This document shows positions 17,066 to 25,548 of a stretch of DNA of 64,000 nt, in pieces. How positions within the stretch are numbered: the first letter of the stretch is position 1; the number at the start of each line of letters is the position of its first letter. The stretch covers positions 20,946-84,945 of the forward strand of contig DLLX01000017.1 in NCBI GenBank assembly GCA_002479145.1, read 5' to 3'. Under the pieces are notes generated by a model. It was not told the origin of the DNA and made no database searches. It saw only the letters and a program-made list of their open reading frames with translations. Position numbers and translations under genes: made by a program. This DNA is from Prevotella sp. UBA7551. Lineage in GTDB: Bacteria; Bacteroidota; Bacteroidia; Bacteroidales; Bacteroidaceae.

Positions 17066-18472
17066 ATGACAATCAAGAATATGACGCGCATGACCGGTGG
17101 CCGCTTGGTGCTCTTGGCCAGTCTCGCCACGCTCTCGTTGACGGGATGCAAGAGTCTCTATGGCGACTATGAGCGTCCTGATGTGAAGACGGACGGCATC
17201 GTGCGCGACCCGGTTAACGACAAGGCGTCGCTGGAGGGGAGCAATGATTTCGGCAACCTCCCTTGGCGCAGTGTCTTCACAGACCCTCAGTTGCAGACCC
17301 TAATTGAAAAGGCCTTGGCCAACAACCCCGACCTCCTCAATGCCATGCTCAACGTGGATATGGCTGAGTCACAGCTCAAGGCAGCTAAGCTCGCCTTCCT
17401 CCCGTCGGTCACAGTCAGCCCTACGGGAACACTTACCCACATGGGGGAGCATGCTGAAGCCTCAAAAATCTATTCGCTTCCCATTACAGCCAGCTGGAAT
17501 GCCGACCTCTTTGGAACCCTCCGCAATTCCAAAAAGTCTACAGCAATGTCGCTGCTCCAAACCAAAGACTATCAGGTTTCGGTGCAAACACGGCTGATTA
17601 GCAATGTGGCCAACCTATATTACACGCTTCTTATGCTTGACAAGCAGATGGAAATCGTCAATGATATGGAAGGTCTGACCAAGGATACTTGGGACATGAT
17701 GAAGCTTCAGATGGAGTTTGGACGCGCCCGTTCGACCAGTGTGCAGAGTGCTGAGGCGGCTTATTACAGCGTGAAGAACCAGGCTGTGGACCTCAAACGT
17801 CAAATTCGAGAGAGCGAAAACTCCCTTAGTCTTCTGCTTGGTGAGCCGGCACAGACCATTGCCCGAGGAAAACTCGACGGGCAGTCGCTCCCAGAAAACT
17901 ATGCAAAGGGCGTGGGTGTGGAGCTGTTGAGTAACCGTGCCGACGTGCATGCCAATGAGATGGCACTCGCCAGCTGCTTCTATGATGTGCAGACTGCACG
18001 CAGTCGCTTCTATCCTTCCATTTCCATCACAGCCAATGGAGGCTGGACGAATGGGCAGGGAACAATAAATCCGGCCAAGTTCCTGGTGCAAGCCATCGGC
18101 ACACTGACCCAACCGATTTTCATGAAAGGGCAGTTGAAGGCGGGACTTCGTGTGGCAGAAGACAAGTACAAGCAGGCTTACAACACCTGGCAGAACTCAA
18201 TTCTTTCGGCAGGATCGGAGGTAAGCAACGCATTGGTGGCCTACAACTCGGCCAAGCAAAGCGAGGAACTGGAGCAGAAGCGCATCGATGTGCTCAAGAA
18301 AAACGTCGATGACACCGAGCTCCTGTACAAGCAAAGCTCCAGCACATACCTTGAAGTCATTACGGCTCAGCAGAATTTGCTCAATGCCCAGATTTCACAG
18401 GTGCAGGATCAGTTCACAAAATTGCAGTCCATCGTCAACCTGTATTATGCCCTTGGTGGCGGAAGCAAATAA
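17066..18472 (+). CDS. RND efflux outer-membrane factor (TolC/OprM/NodT family), lipoprotein
   Basis: The trimeric outer-membrane channel of the tripartite pump. The 468-residue protein has a lipoprotein signal with lipobox LTGC (Cys ~28), followed by two repeated outer-membrane-efflux domains: PWRSVFTDPQLQTLIEKAL...ANNPDL near residue 75, SWNADLFGTLRNSKK near residue 152, LLSNRADVHANEMAL near residue 290, and a C-terminal helix ending SSTYLEVITAQQNLL...IVNLYYALGGG, all standard for the family. The start at ATG 17066 places the signal peptide after a short charged stretch. It is third in the efflux operon, with the LpxA-like gene 18 bp downstream. Confidence 0.94.
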   Translation: MTIKNMTRMTGGRLVLLASLATLSLTGCKSLYGDYERPDVKTDGIVRDPVNDKASLEGSNDFGNLPWRSVFTDPQLQTLIEKALANNPDLLNAMLNVDMAESQLKAAKLAFLPSVTVSPTGTLTHMGEHAEASKIYSLPITASWNADLFGTLRNSKKSTAMSLLQTKDYQVSVQTRLISNVANLYYTLLMLDKQMEIVNDMEGLTKDTWDMMKLQMEFGRARSTSVQSAEAAYYSVKNQAVDLKRQIRESENSLSLLLGEPAQTIARGKLDGQSLPENYAKGVGVELLSNRADVHANEMALASCFYDVQTARSRFYPSISITANGGWTNGQGTINPAKFLVQAIGTLTQPIFMKGQLKAGLRVAEDKYKQAYNTWQNSILSAGSEVSNALVAYNSAKQSEELEQKRIDVLKKNVDDTELLYKQSSSTYLEVITAQQNLLNAQISQVQDQFTKLQSIVNLYYALGGGSK

Positions 18473-18490
18473 TTATAAGACAGAAAGATT

Positions 18491-19276
18491 ATGAGTAGCA
18501 CAATAATCAGTCCAAAGGCCGAGGTGTCTCCGAAGGCACGAATCGGTGAAGGATGCAAGATATTCCCGTTTGTATATATTGAGGACGACGTGGAAATTGG
18601 CGACAACTGTGTCATCTTCCCCTTTGTGTCCATTCTCAATGGCACCCGTATGGGCAATGGAAACAAGATTCATCAAGGCACCGTCATAGCAGCCATGCCA
18701 CAAGACTTCAACTTCAAGGGTGCCGAGTCTCAGGTCGTCTTGGGAGACATGAACATCATTCGTGAGAATGTGGTCATCAACCGAGGCACCTATGAGGGCG
18801 GAAAGACCGTGCTTGGGTCCCATAACGTGCTTATGGAAGGAGTCCACATTTCCCATGATACCCTTGTGGGAGATAACTGCGTGATGGGCTATGGCACGAA
18901 AATCGCTGGCGACTGCCAGATAGAAGACGGAGCTATTTTCTCCTCGTCGGTCATCGAAAACGCCAAGACGCGTGTCGGACGCGGCGCAATGATTCAGGCC
19001 GGGACCACGTTCTCCAAGGATGTGCCGCCCTACATCATCGCCGGTGGAACGCCAGTGGCATACGGAGGCGTCAATACCACCATGGCACGGGCGGCTGGAA
19101 TCGATGAGAAAGTCATCAAACACATCGCCAATGCGTATCGTCTGCTCTTCCATGGGCAGAACTCTGTGTTTGACGTTTGCCATCAAATTGTGGAGCAAGT
19201 GCCCGATTCGGAGGAGATTCGCACCATCGTCGAGTTCCTCCGCAGTACCAAAGAAGGTATTATTTGCAAATTATAA
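18491..19276 (+). CDS. LpxA-family acyl-ACP--UDP-GlcNAc O-acyltransferase
   Basis: A left-handed beta-helix acyltransferase of the LpxA type; LpxA adds the first 3-hydroxyacyl chain to UDP-GlcNAc in lipid A synthesis. In 261 residues: hexapeptide repeats from residue ~8 to ~185 (IGEGCKIFPFVYIEDDVEIGDNCVIF split in units), the catalytic-His segment EGVHISHDTLVG near residue 120 (AHIAHD in classical LpxA), and the C-terminal helical part with AYRLLFHG and a FLRSTKEGII ending that matches LpxA. In this phylum the usual lpxA sits next to lpxC-fabZ; this copy, 18 bp behind an efflux operon, may be a paralogue, so I leave the symbol blank. It is probably cytoplasmic. Confidence 0.85.
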   Translation: MSSTIISPKAEVSPKARIGEGCKIFPFVYIEDDVEIGDNCVIFPFVSILNGTRMGNGNKIHQGTVIAAMPQDFNFKGAESQVVLGDMNIIRENVVINRGTYEGGKTVLGSHNVLMEGVHISHDTLVGDNCVMGYGTKIAGDCQIEDGAIFSSSVIENAKTRVGRGAMIQAGTTFSKDVPPYIIAGGTPVAYGGVNTTMARAAGIDEKVIKHIANAYRLLFHGQNSVFDVCHQIVEQVPDSEEIRTIVEFLRSTKEGIICKL

Positions 19277-19300
19277 TCATACCTATTGTCAATAACGAAT

Positions 19301-19333
19301 AAAGGGAAACAGCCATGAGGTTGCTTCCCTTTT
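19301..19333 (+). terminator. Terminator hairpin after the efflux operon
   Basis: AAAGGGAA (19301-19308) pairs with TTCCCTTT (19325-19332) about 25 bp after the stop of the LpxA-like gene, with a T-rich 3' flank. The A/T symmetry would also suit termination of the convergent radical SAM gene ending at 19428. Confidence 0.5.
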
Positions 19334-19427
19334 GCCCTTTATAGACCATCCTGGCTTTTCCCCCGATGTGGAATGGGGCGCATTGTTCGTTTTGCTTAGC
19401 GTGGTACTGATGGATGGATCGACCGAT

Positions 19428-20210
19428 TTAGTAGGATGCGGTACACTCAAATCCCATGGCAGTCATGCGGTCACGGATGGCGTCTAATTCTTCGTGAGTA
19501 GCCTTTTCGAGGTATTTCCCCGGCGTTTCGCGGTCGATGGTGTAAATCATTACTTCCCTTGGGGCAATGTATTTCACTGCATCAAGCCATGGGCCTACGT
19601 ACTCCTCGCCCACATTGGTCACATCCTCTCCCTCATCATTCTTTCCTCTGAGGAACATGGTTTGTATGATACACTGCCCGTTGAAGGATTTCATGCCTTC
19701 TATAATCTTTCTTACGTCATAGGATGGCAGCTTGGGACGGTCGAGACGTTTGATGTAATCCGGATTCACCGTGTCGAGCTTGAGGATGTTGTTGTCCACT
19801 TTTGCCAGGGCAGCATGGACGGCTGGCCTGTGGATGAACGTAGAATTGCTCAACACAGAAATCTTCGCGCCTTGGCAGTAAGTGTCACGCAAGCGTATCG
19901 TAGCATCGATAATCTCGGGGAAATGGGGGTTGCCTGTCGGCTCGCCGTTGCCCGCAAAGGTCAGCACATCAGGATGAACGCCATCCTCGTGCATTTCTTT
20001 CAGCTTGGCTTCCAGCGCCTTTTCCACCTCTTCGGCCGTAGGAAAAGGCGTGTGGGTGTGGTGAGTGGCGTTGTAGCCACACTCGCAATAGATACAATCG
20101 AAGCTGCACAGCTTTCCATCGGCAGGTATAAGGTTGATGCCCAGGGATATTCCAAGGCGACGACTGTGTACAGGCCCATACACGGGAGAGGGAAAAAGAA
20201 TTGTAGCCAT
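19428..20210 (-). CDS. Radical SAM protein, unknown substrate
   Basis: A 260-residue radical S-adenosylmethionine enzyme. Seen: the cluster motif CSFDCIYCECG (CxxxCxxC, residues ~34-44), TFAGNGEPTGNPHF near residue 82, which corresponds to the SAM-binding GE motif, and SVLSNST and LDTVNPDYIKRLDRP further on. The opening TILFPSPVYGPVHSRRLG segment is typical of a small group of radical SAM proteins found across anaerobes, with no proven reaction. ATG 20210 is chosen because it starts right at this segment and lies behind a good promoter; 44 upstream in-frame codons have no homology. Product is probably cytoplasmic. Confidence 0.88.
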   Translation of the reverse strand: MATILFPSPVYGPVHSRRLGISLGINLIPADGKLCSFDCIYCECGYNATHHTHTPFPTAEEVEKALEAKLKEMHEDGVHPDVLTFAGNGEPTGNPHFPEIIDATIRLRDTYCQGAKISVLSNSTFIHRPAVHAALAKVDNNILKLDTVNPDYIKRLDRPKLPSYDVRKIIEGMKSFNGQCIIQTMFLRGKNDEGEDVTNVGEEYVGPWLDAVKYIAPREVMIYTIDRETPGKYLEKATHEELDAIRDRMTAMGFECTASY

Positions 20211-20234
20211 AATGCTGTAGTTGTTTGTTTTCTG

Positions 20235-20265
20235 CAAAAGTACGACATTCTTTTCATACAGCCAA
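20235..20265 (-). promoter_or_regulatory. Promoter of the radical SAM gene
   Basis: On the minus strand, TTG (20265-20263) and TACTTTTG (20242-20235) are 20 bp apart, fitting the -33/-7 consensus. The predicted RNA start is near 20228, giving a leader of about 18 nt to ATG 20210, which supports that start codon. Confidence 0.55.
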
Positions 20266-20357
20266 TCTTTCACCCACTTTATCTGCCGTTCAAATACAGA
20301 CTTAGGGAAATGCCAGAGCTGCCCGAAATCACCAAGAATCAAATAAAACTTAATATA

Positions 20358-20389
20358 TTTGCCCGTCTTGTAATTTTGCGTTACCTTTG
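20358..20389 (+). promoter_or_regulatory. Promoter of the ftsX operon
   Basis: TTTG (20358-20361), a 20-bp spacer and TACCTTTG (20382-20389) make a near-perfect promoter. A second -7-like TAATTTTG lies at 20371-20378. The RNA would start near 20396, about 60 nt before ATG 20455. Confidence 0.6.
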
Positions 20390-20454
20390 CAAAAATATCG
20401 GCTTATAGGCCTTATTGCGACTTTAAGAAAAGAAAGTAGAACTTAATTTCGATA

Positions 20455-21333
20455 ATGAAGAAAAAACGCAATCAAGCCCGCAACCACCGCAGCTTGCAGG
20501 TTGTCACACTATGTATCAGCACAGCCATGGTGCTGGTCTTGATAGGCATAGTCGTATTAACCGTCTTCACAGGGCACAATCTTTCCAACTATGTGAAGGA
20601 AAACCTTACCGTCACGATGGTATTGCAGCCAGATTTGACCCCATCGGAGTGTGCCGGCTTGTGCAAAAGGGTGCAACGCTTAGACTATATCACCAATGTA
20701 GATTACACCAGTAAGGAAGACGCACTGAAGGAAGGGACCAAAGAGCTGGGCGCAAACCCTGCCGAGTTTGCCGGAGAGAACCCTTTCACGGCTGAGATAG
20801 AATTGCGCTTGAAGGCCAACTATGCGAACAACGACTCCATCAAGAAGATAGCCGCAGACCTGAAGCATTACGAAGGCGTCTCGGATGTGACCTATCGGCA
20901 AGACCTTGTGGACAGCGTGAACCACATGTTGCGCAAAATCGGCATCGTACTCCTCATCATTGCCGCGTTGCTCACGGTCGTTTCGTTCTCCTTAATTAAC
21001 AATACCGTGCGGCTCACCATCTATGCGCGCCGCTTTGCGATACACACCATGAAGCTCGTAGGTGCTTCATGGGGATTCATCCGATTGCCATTTCTGCGTA
21101 TGGCCATAGGACTTGGCTTGCTCTCGGCACTGCTTGCAGTTCTTGTCTTGGGCATAGGCATGTATGCCCTTTATCGCTATGAGCCGGAAATGTTGACCAT
21201 TATCGACGGTCAAGTAATGGCCTTTACGGCGTTGGTCGTCTTTGCAGTCGGCATCATTCTCACCACAATTTGCTCCTGGCTGTCTGTCAACAAGTTCCTT
21301 CGCATGAAGGCTGGTGACCTGTACAAGATTTAA
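20455..21333 (+). CDS. ftsX: Cell division protein FtsX
   Basis: The permease-like subunit of the FtsEX complex, which uses ATP-driven movement to control peptidoglycan hydrolases at the division site. The 292-residue protein has the FtsX layout: one N-terminal helix (residues ~22-42), an extracytoplasmic domain (~45-160) containing YVKENLTVTMVLQPDLTP, and a cluster of three helices (~163-185, ~213-235, ~258-280) with the loop YARRFAIHTMKLVGASWGFIR typical of FtsX. ftsE is not adjacent, which is common in Bacteroidota. It is first in an operon with DUF3098, uppP, truB, queA and folK. Confidence 0.94.
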   Translation: MKKKRNQARNHRSLQVVTLCISTAMVLVLIGIVVLTVFTGHNLSNYVKENLTVTMVLQPDLTPSECAGLCKRVQRLDYITNVDYTSKEDALKEGTKELGANPAEFAGENPFTAEIELRLKANYANNDSIKKIAADLKHYEGVSDVTYRQDLVDSVNHMLRKIGIVLLIIAALLTVVSFSLINNTVRLTIYARRFAIHTMKLVGASWGFIRLPFLRMAIGLGLLSALLAVLVLGIGMYALYRYEPEMLTIIDGQVMAFTALVVFAVGIILTTICSWLSVNKFLRMKAGDLYKI

Positions 21334-21390
21334 TCTGCCCCGTTTGGTGCCGGGCACATCATTCTAAAGACAACATCACTCACATTGAAT

Positions 21391-21672
21391 ATGGAAAAAA
21401 GTAAATTTGCTTTCGGCCGCCTCAACTATATTTTACTTGTAGTTGGAGTGGTTATTGTCGTCATTGGCTTTATCTTGATGAGCGGTGGCGCTTCCACCAA
21501 GGAAGCGTTCAACCCCGAGGTATTCAGCCCCATGCGAATCAAGGTGGCTCCCGTCGTCACGCTTGCGGGCTACGTTACCATCATCTTCTCTATCCTTGTA
21601 CGCCCAAAGGATGACGAGAAGAGCACCGAGGCGGTTGCCCACACAGTCAATAAACCCACAAAGGAGGCATAA
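21391..21672 (+). CDS. DUF3098 family membrane protein
   Basis: A 93-residue protein with two membrane helices (residues ~11-31 and ~54-71) joined by a short loop with ASTKEAFNPEVFSPMRIKVAP split around the second helix start, which is the DUF3098 pattern. Its role is unknown, but across Bacteroidota it lies between ftsX and uppP, suggesting a link to the cell envelope or division. ATG 21391 (MEKSKFAFG) is preferred to a TTG two codons upstream. Its TAA stop overlaps the ATG of uppP by one base (21672), so translation of the two is probably coupled. Confidence 0.85.
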   Translation: MEKSKFAFGRLNYILLVVGVVIVVIGFILMSGGASTKEAFNPEVFSPMRIKVAPVVTLAGYVTIIFSILVRPKDDEKSTEAVAHTVNKPTKEA

Positions 21673-22520
21673 TGGATTTGTTTGAGACCATCATCATTGC
21701 CATCGTCGAGGGCCTGACCGAGTTTCTCCCCGTGTCTTCCACGGGTCACATGATTATTGCCCAGAATCTATTAGGCGTCGAAAGCACACCGTTTGTCAAG
21801 GCTTTCACGGTCATCATCCAGTTTGGCGCCATCCTCTCCGTCGTCTTACTCTACTGGAAACGCTTTTTCCGGCTCGACCATACGCCTGCTCCAGAGGGCA
21901 GTACGAGAGTCAAGAAGTTCCTGCATAAGTGGGATTTCTACTGGAAACTTTTTCTCGCTTTCCTCCCTGCGGTTGTGTTGGGGGCGCTGTTGAACTCCTT
22001 TATAGAGCATCTGCTGGGCAGCATTACTGTCGTTGCTGTGATGTTGGTCGTCGGCGGCGTGTTCATGTTGTTCTGTGACAAGTGGTTCAACAAGGGAAGT
22101 GATACCAATCCCCTCACAGAGAAGCGCGCGTTCACGATAGGTCTTTGTCAGTGTCTTGCCATGATACCTGGCGTTAGTCGTAGTATGGCTACCATAGTTG
22201 GCGGCATGGCCAACGGGCTGACGCGCAAGCGTGCGGCTGAGTTCTCGTTTTTCCTCGCTGTGCCCACTATGCTGGCTGCCACTTGCCTGGAAGTATTTAA
22301 GATGATTTTGCACGGAGAGTTCAGCGGAATGTCTGACAACATCTTGACGTTGCTTATTGGATGCGTCGTGGCCTTTGTGGTAGCCATTCTCGCAATGAAA
22401 TGGTTTGTCAGCTTCCTGACCAAATATGGCTTCAAGCTCTTTGGCTGGTATCGCATCATTGTCGGCTTGGTCATTCTCTTCTTGCTTTATACCGGCCATT
22501 CGCTCCAAATGGTTGACTAA
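21672..22520 (+). CDS. uppP: Undecaprenyl-diphosphatase UppP (BacA)
   Basis: Recycles the lipid carrier by converting undecaprenyl diphosphate to the monophosphate for peptidoglycan and O-antigen synthesis; overproduction is known to raise bacitracin resistance. In 282 residues with about eight membrane helices, both family motifs are visible: EGLTEFLPVSSTGHMI near residues 13-28 (catalytic Glu and His) and PGVSRSMATI near residue 166 (catalytic Arg). The length is normal. It overlaps the DUF3098 stop by one base and is followed by truB after 5 bp. Confidence 0.97.
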   Translation: MDLFETIIIAIVEGLTEFLPVSSTGHMIIAQNLLGVESTPFVKAFTVIIQFGAILSVVLLYWKRFFRLDHTPAPEGSTRVKKFLHKWDFYWKLFLAFLPAVVLGALLNSFIEHLLGSITVVAVMLVVGGVFMLFCDKWFNKGSDTNPLTEKRAFTIGLCQCLAMIPGVSRSMATIVGGMANGLTRKRAAEFSFFLAVPTMLAATCLEVFKMILHGEFSGMSDNILTLLIGCVVAFVVAILAMKWFVSFLTKYGFKLFGWYRIIVGLVILFLLYTGHSLQMVD

Positions 22521-22525
22521 CGCAA

Positions 22526-23245
22526 ATGGCAATCAACTTCAAGGAAGGCGTACTCATTCCCATTGACAAGCCCTATGGTGTGACGAGCTTCAAAGCGCTC
22601 GCCCATATCCGTTACCTCTGCTCCCAACGGGCAGGAGGCAAGGTGAAGATGGGTCATGCTGGCACGCTCGACCCACTGGCCACTGGGGTCTTGGTACTCG
22701 TGACGGGTGGCATGACCAAGCAGATAGAGGCTCTCCAGCAACATACCAAGGAATATGTTGCCACGATACAACTGGGCGCCACCACTGCAAGCTATGACAT
22801 GGAGCATCCTGTCAATGCCACCTTCCCCACAAGCCATATCTCCCGCCAGTTGGTTTTAGACGCCTTGCAGCAATTCATCGGCGACATTGAACAAGTTCCC
22901 CCCACCTACAGCGCCGTAAAGGTGAATGGTGTGCGTGCCTATGATGTGCGGCGCAGTGGCAATCATGTGGAGCTGAAACCCAAGCGCGTCCGCATTGACG
23001 AGATCGGCCTGCAGTCCTTCGATGCCGACCAGATGCAACTCGTCCTGCGGGTGGTCTGCGGCAAAGGCACTTACATCCGTGCCTTGGCACGCGATTTGGG
23101 CCGATCCCTCCATTCGGGAGCTTATCTTACTTCACTTCGCCGCACCCAGGTGGGGGATATTCGGGTCGAAGACTGTATCTCCTACCATCAATTTGAAGAC
23201 TGGTTGGCTCAGCAAACTATAGAAACAGGAAACAATAAGATATGA
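22526..23245 (+). CDS. truB: tRNA pseudouridine(55) synthase TruB
   Basis: Converts U55 of the tRNA T-loop to pseudouridine. The 239-residue protein contains GVLIPIDKPYGVTSF at the N-terminus, the catalytic stretch KMGHAGTLDPLATGVL near residue 40 (catalytic Asp in GTLDP), VPPTYSAVKVNGVRAYD near residue 126 and CGKGTYIRALARDLG near residue 179. It lacks a long C-terminal PUA domain, as in other short TruB proteins. Its stop overlaps the queA start in an ATGA arrangement, which indicates coupled translation of two tRNA-modification genes. Confidence 0.97.
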   Translation: MAINFKEGVLIPIDKPYGVTSFKALAHIRYLCSQRAGGKVKMGHAGTLDPLATGVLVLVTGGMTKQIEALQQHTKEYVATIQLGATTASYDMEHPVNATFPTSHISRQLVLDALQQFIGDIEQVPPTYSAVKVNGVRAYDVRRSGNHVELKPKRVRIDEIGLQSFDADQMQLVLRVVCGKGTYIRALARDLGRSLHSGAYLTSLRRTQVGDIRVEDCISYHQFEDWLAQQTIETGNNKI

Positions 23246-24426
23246 AACTATCTCAGTTTAAATTCGATTTGCCAGAGAATCAAGTGGCGCTCTATCCCCA
23301 CTCGTCCGCTCATACCATCACTCGCCCCAATGGGAAGACCGCAACCTTTCACGTGACAAGGCCCGACGAGGCACGGCTGATGGTGCTTCACAAGCAGTCG
23401 GAGACGATAGATCTTTATCATAAGGACGAGAAAGGCAACCCGATAGAGGGAGACTACATCCTTTTCAAGGATCTTGTCAACTACTTTGGAGAAGGCGACG
23501 CTTTTGTTTTCAACGACACCAAGGTCTTTCCTGCGCGCCTTTACGGCAAGAAGGAGAAGACCGATGCCAAGATAGAGGTGTTTCTGCTCCGTGAGTTGAA
23601 CGCCGAAATGCGCCTGTGGGATGTGCTTGTTGAGCCTGCACGCAAGATTCGCATTGGCAACAAGCTCTTCTTCGACGATTCTGGCACCATGGTGGCTGAA
23701 GTTATCGACAATACCACCTCCCGTGGCCGCACCCTCAGGTTTCTCTACGACTGCCCGCACGACGAGTTCAAGCGTGAGCTGTTTGCTTTGGGCGAGGCCC
23801 CGCTGCCCCGATACATCATCGACAACCGCCCCGACAAGGATGAAGACGGATTTGCCCACGCCACAAAAGAGGATCAGGAGTTCTTCCAAACCCCTTATGC
23901 CAAGCACGAGGGGGCGGTCACAGCACCCAGCACGGGAATACACTTCTCCCTCGAGATGCTTAAAATGATGGAGATAAAGGGTATCAACGCTGCCTATATT
24001 ACCCTCCATTGCGGCTTGGGCTACTTCCACAAGATAGAGGTCGAGGACCTGACTAAGCACAAGATGGACTCCGAACAGATGAACATCGACGCTGCGGCTT
24101 GTGCGGTGGTGAACGAGGCCAAGCGCAATGGGCATCACGTATGCAGCATCGGAGCGAGTACACTCAAGGCCACAGAGACTGCCGTGGGTACGGATGGCCT
24201 GCTCAAGGAGTATGAGGGATGGACCAACAAGTTTATATTCCCGCCCTACAACTTCGGCCTTTCCGACTCGATGGTGGCCAACTTCTATCATCCCTACTCC
24301 ACGTTGCTGATGAGCCAGTGTGCCTTTGGCGGTTATGACCTGGTGATGAAGGCTTATCAAGTCGCCGTGGACAACGGGTATCAGTTTGGATGTTTCGGCG
24401 ACAGCCTGCTCATTCTCAACGATTGA
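23242..24426 (+). CDS. queA: S-adenosylmethionine:tRNA ribosyltransferase-isomerase QueA
   Basis: Transfers and rearranges the ribose of S-adenosylmethionine onto preQ1 in tRNA to give epoxyqueuosine, the substrate of QueH. In 394 residues: KLSQFKFDLPENQVALYP at the start, FNDTKVFPARLYG near residue 90, the PLPRYI segment near residue 190, GAVTAPSTGIHFS near residue 225, and the C-terminal NKFIFPPYNF and MLLMSQCAF-like stretch. It is somewhat longer than the ~350 residues of E. coli QueA, with extra residues around positions 25-75, as in other Bacteroidota. It overlaps truB by four bases and is followed by folK after 6 bp. Confidence 0.96.
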   Translation: MKLSQFKFDLPENQVALYPHSSAHTITRPNGKTATFHVTRPDEARLMVLHKQSETIDLYHKDEKGNPIEGDYILFKDLVNYFGEGDAFVFNDTKVFPARLYGKKEKTDAKIEVFLLRELNAEMRLWDVLVEPARKIRIGNKLFFDDSGTMVAEVIDNTTSRGRTLRFLYDCPHDEFKRELFALGEAPLPRYIIDNRPDKDEDGFAHATKEDQEFFQTPYAKHEGAVTAPSTGIHFSLEMLKMMEIKGINAAYITLHCGLGYFHKIEVEDLTKHKMDSEQMNIDAAACAVVNEAKRNGHHVCSIGASTLKATETAVGTDGLLKEYEGWTNKFIFPPYNFGLSDSMVANFYHPYSTLLMSQCAFGGYDLVMKAYQVAVDNGYQFGCFGDSLLILND

Positions 24427-24432
24427 TCCGCT

Positions 24433-24918
24433 TTGCGCCATCAGCTTTACCTCTCCTTAGGCTCCAATTTGGGCAACCGCCGGCAGCTTCTTCTGTCGGC
24501 CATAGCCCTGTTGGGCCAACGAGTGGGCAAGGTGGAGCGCGTGTCCTCTTTCATCGAGACAGCCCCATGGGGCTTTGAGAGCGCACATCAGTTTCTCAAT
24601 GCGTGCGTCCTTGTTTCCACCACGCTCACGCCTCGCAAGGTGTTGGAGGTGACCAAGCTGATAGAACGCGACTTAGGCAGAACCAAAAAGTCTATCCATG
24701 GCAAATACGGAGACCGCCCGATAGACATTGACATCCTCCTCTATGATCACCTGCAAGTCAACGATGACGACCTTGTCATTCCCCATCCACACATGGAGGA
24801 ACGCGATTTTGTCATGATTCCCCTGCGGGAAATCATGTCAAGGGAAATGCCTTCTACTGCTTCGCCAGCCTGCGATACAGATAATGCCCATCTCAACGGC
24901 GATTGTTCTCAGGAATAG
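24433..24918 (+). CDS. folK: 2-amino-4-hydroxy-6-hydroxymethyldihydropteridine diphosphokinase FolK
   Basis: Transfers a diphosphate from ATP to 6-hydroxymethyl-dihydropterin in folate synthesis. The 161-residue protein shows YLSLGSNLGNR at residues 5-15, SFIETAPWGF near residue 40, the pterin-binding FLNACV segment, and the signature DRPIDIDILLYD near residue 95 followed by IPHPHMEERDFV. The only start that keeps the family N-terminus is TTG 24433, six bases after the queA stop. The last ~20 residues (after REIM) look unconserved. It is the last gene of the ftsX operon. Confidence 0.94.
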   Translation: MRHQLYLSLGSNLGNRRQLLLSAIALLGQRVGKVERVSSFIETAPWGFESAHQFLNACVLVSTTLTPRKVLEVTKLIERDLGRTKKSIHGKYGDRPIDIDILLYDHLQVNDDDLVIPHPHMEERDFVMIPLREIMSREMPSTASPACDTDNAHLNGDCSQE

Positions 24919-25005
24919 GCTGAAGCGCTCCCCTTTCCATCAAGGTTGTTTCCCCGTCATCCCCAATCCATCATTCAGATTCATCCCTGCCATTGCCGAT
25001 TTCTG

Positions 25006-25023
25006 TCTAATCTCCGTTTGGGG
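25006..25023 (+). repeat. Single unit related to the 18-bp repeat at 4.6 kb
   Basis: TCTAATCTCCGTTTGGGG matches the 4655-4672 unit TCTAATGACCAATTTGGG at most positions, and the preceding CCGATTTC also matches the flank there. It lies in the 630-bp gap 24919-25548, which contains no credible gene; other contents of the gap are the AT-rich repeat (25103-25170) and a hairpin (25465-25501). Confidence 0.35.
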
Positions 25024-25102
25024 TAAAAAGAAAGCGGACGCTCGGCTTATTGACAGAACTAACTCAACTGTTATCAAATGTCGTTTAGCCTATAATGCGA
25101 GA

Positions 25103-25170
25103 ATTTTTAAATTAAAAATCTGAGAAAAATAAATTAAAAACTTCATATTTTTAATTTAAAAATTTTTCAG
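25103..25170. repeat. AT-rich dispersed repeat, copy A
   Basis: A block of only A and T runs separated by short GC-bearing spacers: ATTTTTAAATTAAAAAT, CTGAG, AAAAATAAATTAAAAA, CTTCAT, then a palindromic stretch ending TTTTTCAG. Bases 25103-25146 match the reverse complement of 38181-38222 with about two mismatches and one gap. The contrast with the surrounding, roughly half-GC DNA is strong. Confidence 0.6.
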
Positions 25171-25464
25171 CCCCACGTCTTTTATACCATCATAGCAACC
25201 TTATTGCTAAGCCATTCGTGCTATAAATGGTCTATTCACGACATTTTTCCCAAGAGTAAACTATCCTGCTTGCACTTGTAGTCCATCGGGAACAGTAAAC
25301 ACTTTCATAAACCAAATGCTCGGTCTCAATGTTTATCGGCATGCCATCCGCTTATCATTGAGTTAAGTGCACGATCCCATTTCTCCATCGTTTCCCCTTT
25401 TGCAGTGTCCAAAAGTTGGCGTGTTGACCTATCTTTTGTATTGTTCTTCTTCTCTTTATACAAT

Positions 25465-25501
25465 GAAAGGGTACGTCTCTTGAAGTAAGACATACCCTTT
25501 C
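25465..25501 (-). terminator. Terminator hairpin after the secreted-protein gene
   Basis: GAAAGGGTA(C)GTCT (25465-25478) pairs with AGAC(A)TACCCTTTC (25488-25501) with one mismatch and a 9-nt loop, 48 bp beyond the stop of the minus-strand gene at 25549. The stem is long, but the U-tract on the minus strand is poor. Confidence 0.5.
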
Positions 25502-25548
25502 AGATATATTGTTGATAAGTAGATGGCTGTTTTAAGTAGGCGTTTGGG

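Noticed and set aside
23248..24441. A 397-codon minus-strand frame opposite queA
   Set aside because: queA is certain on the plus strand, with start and stop in tight operon contact; the antisense frame has no motif.
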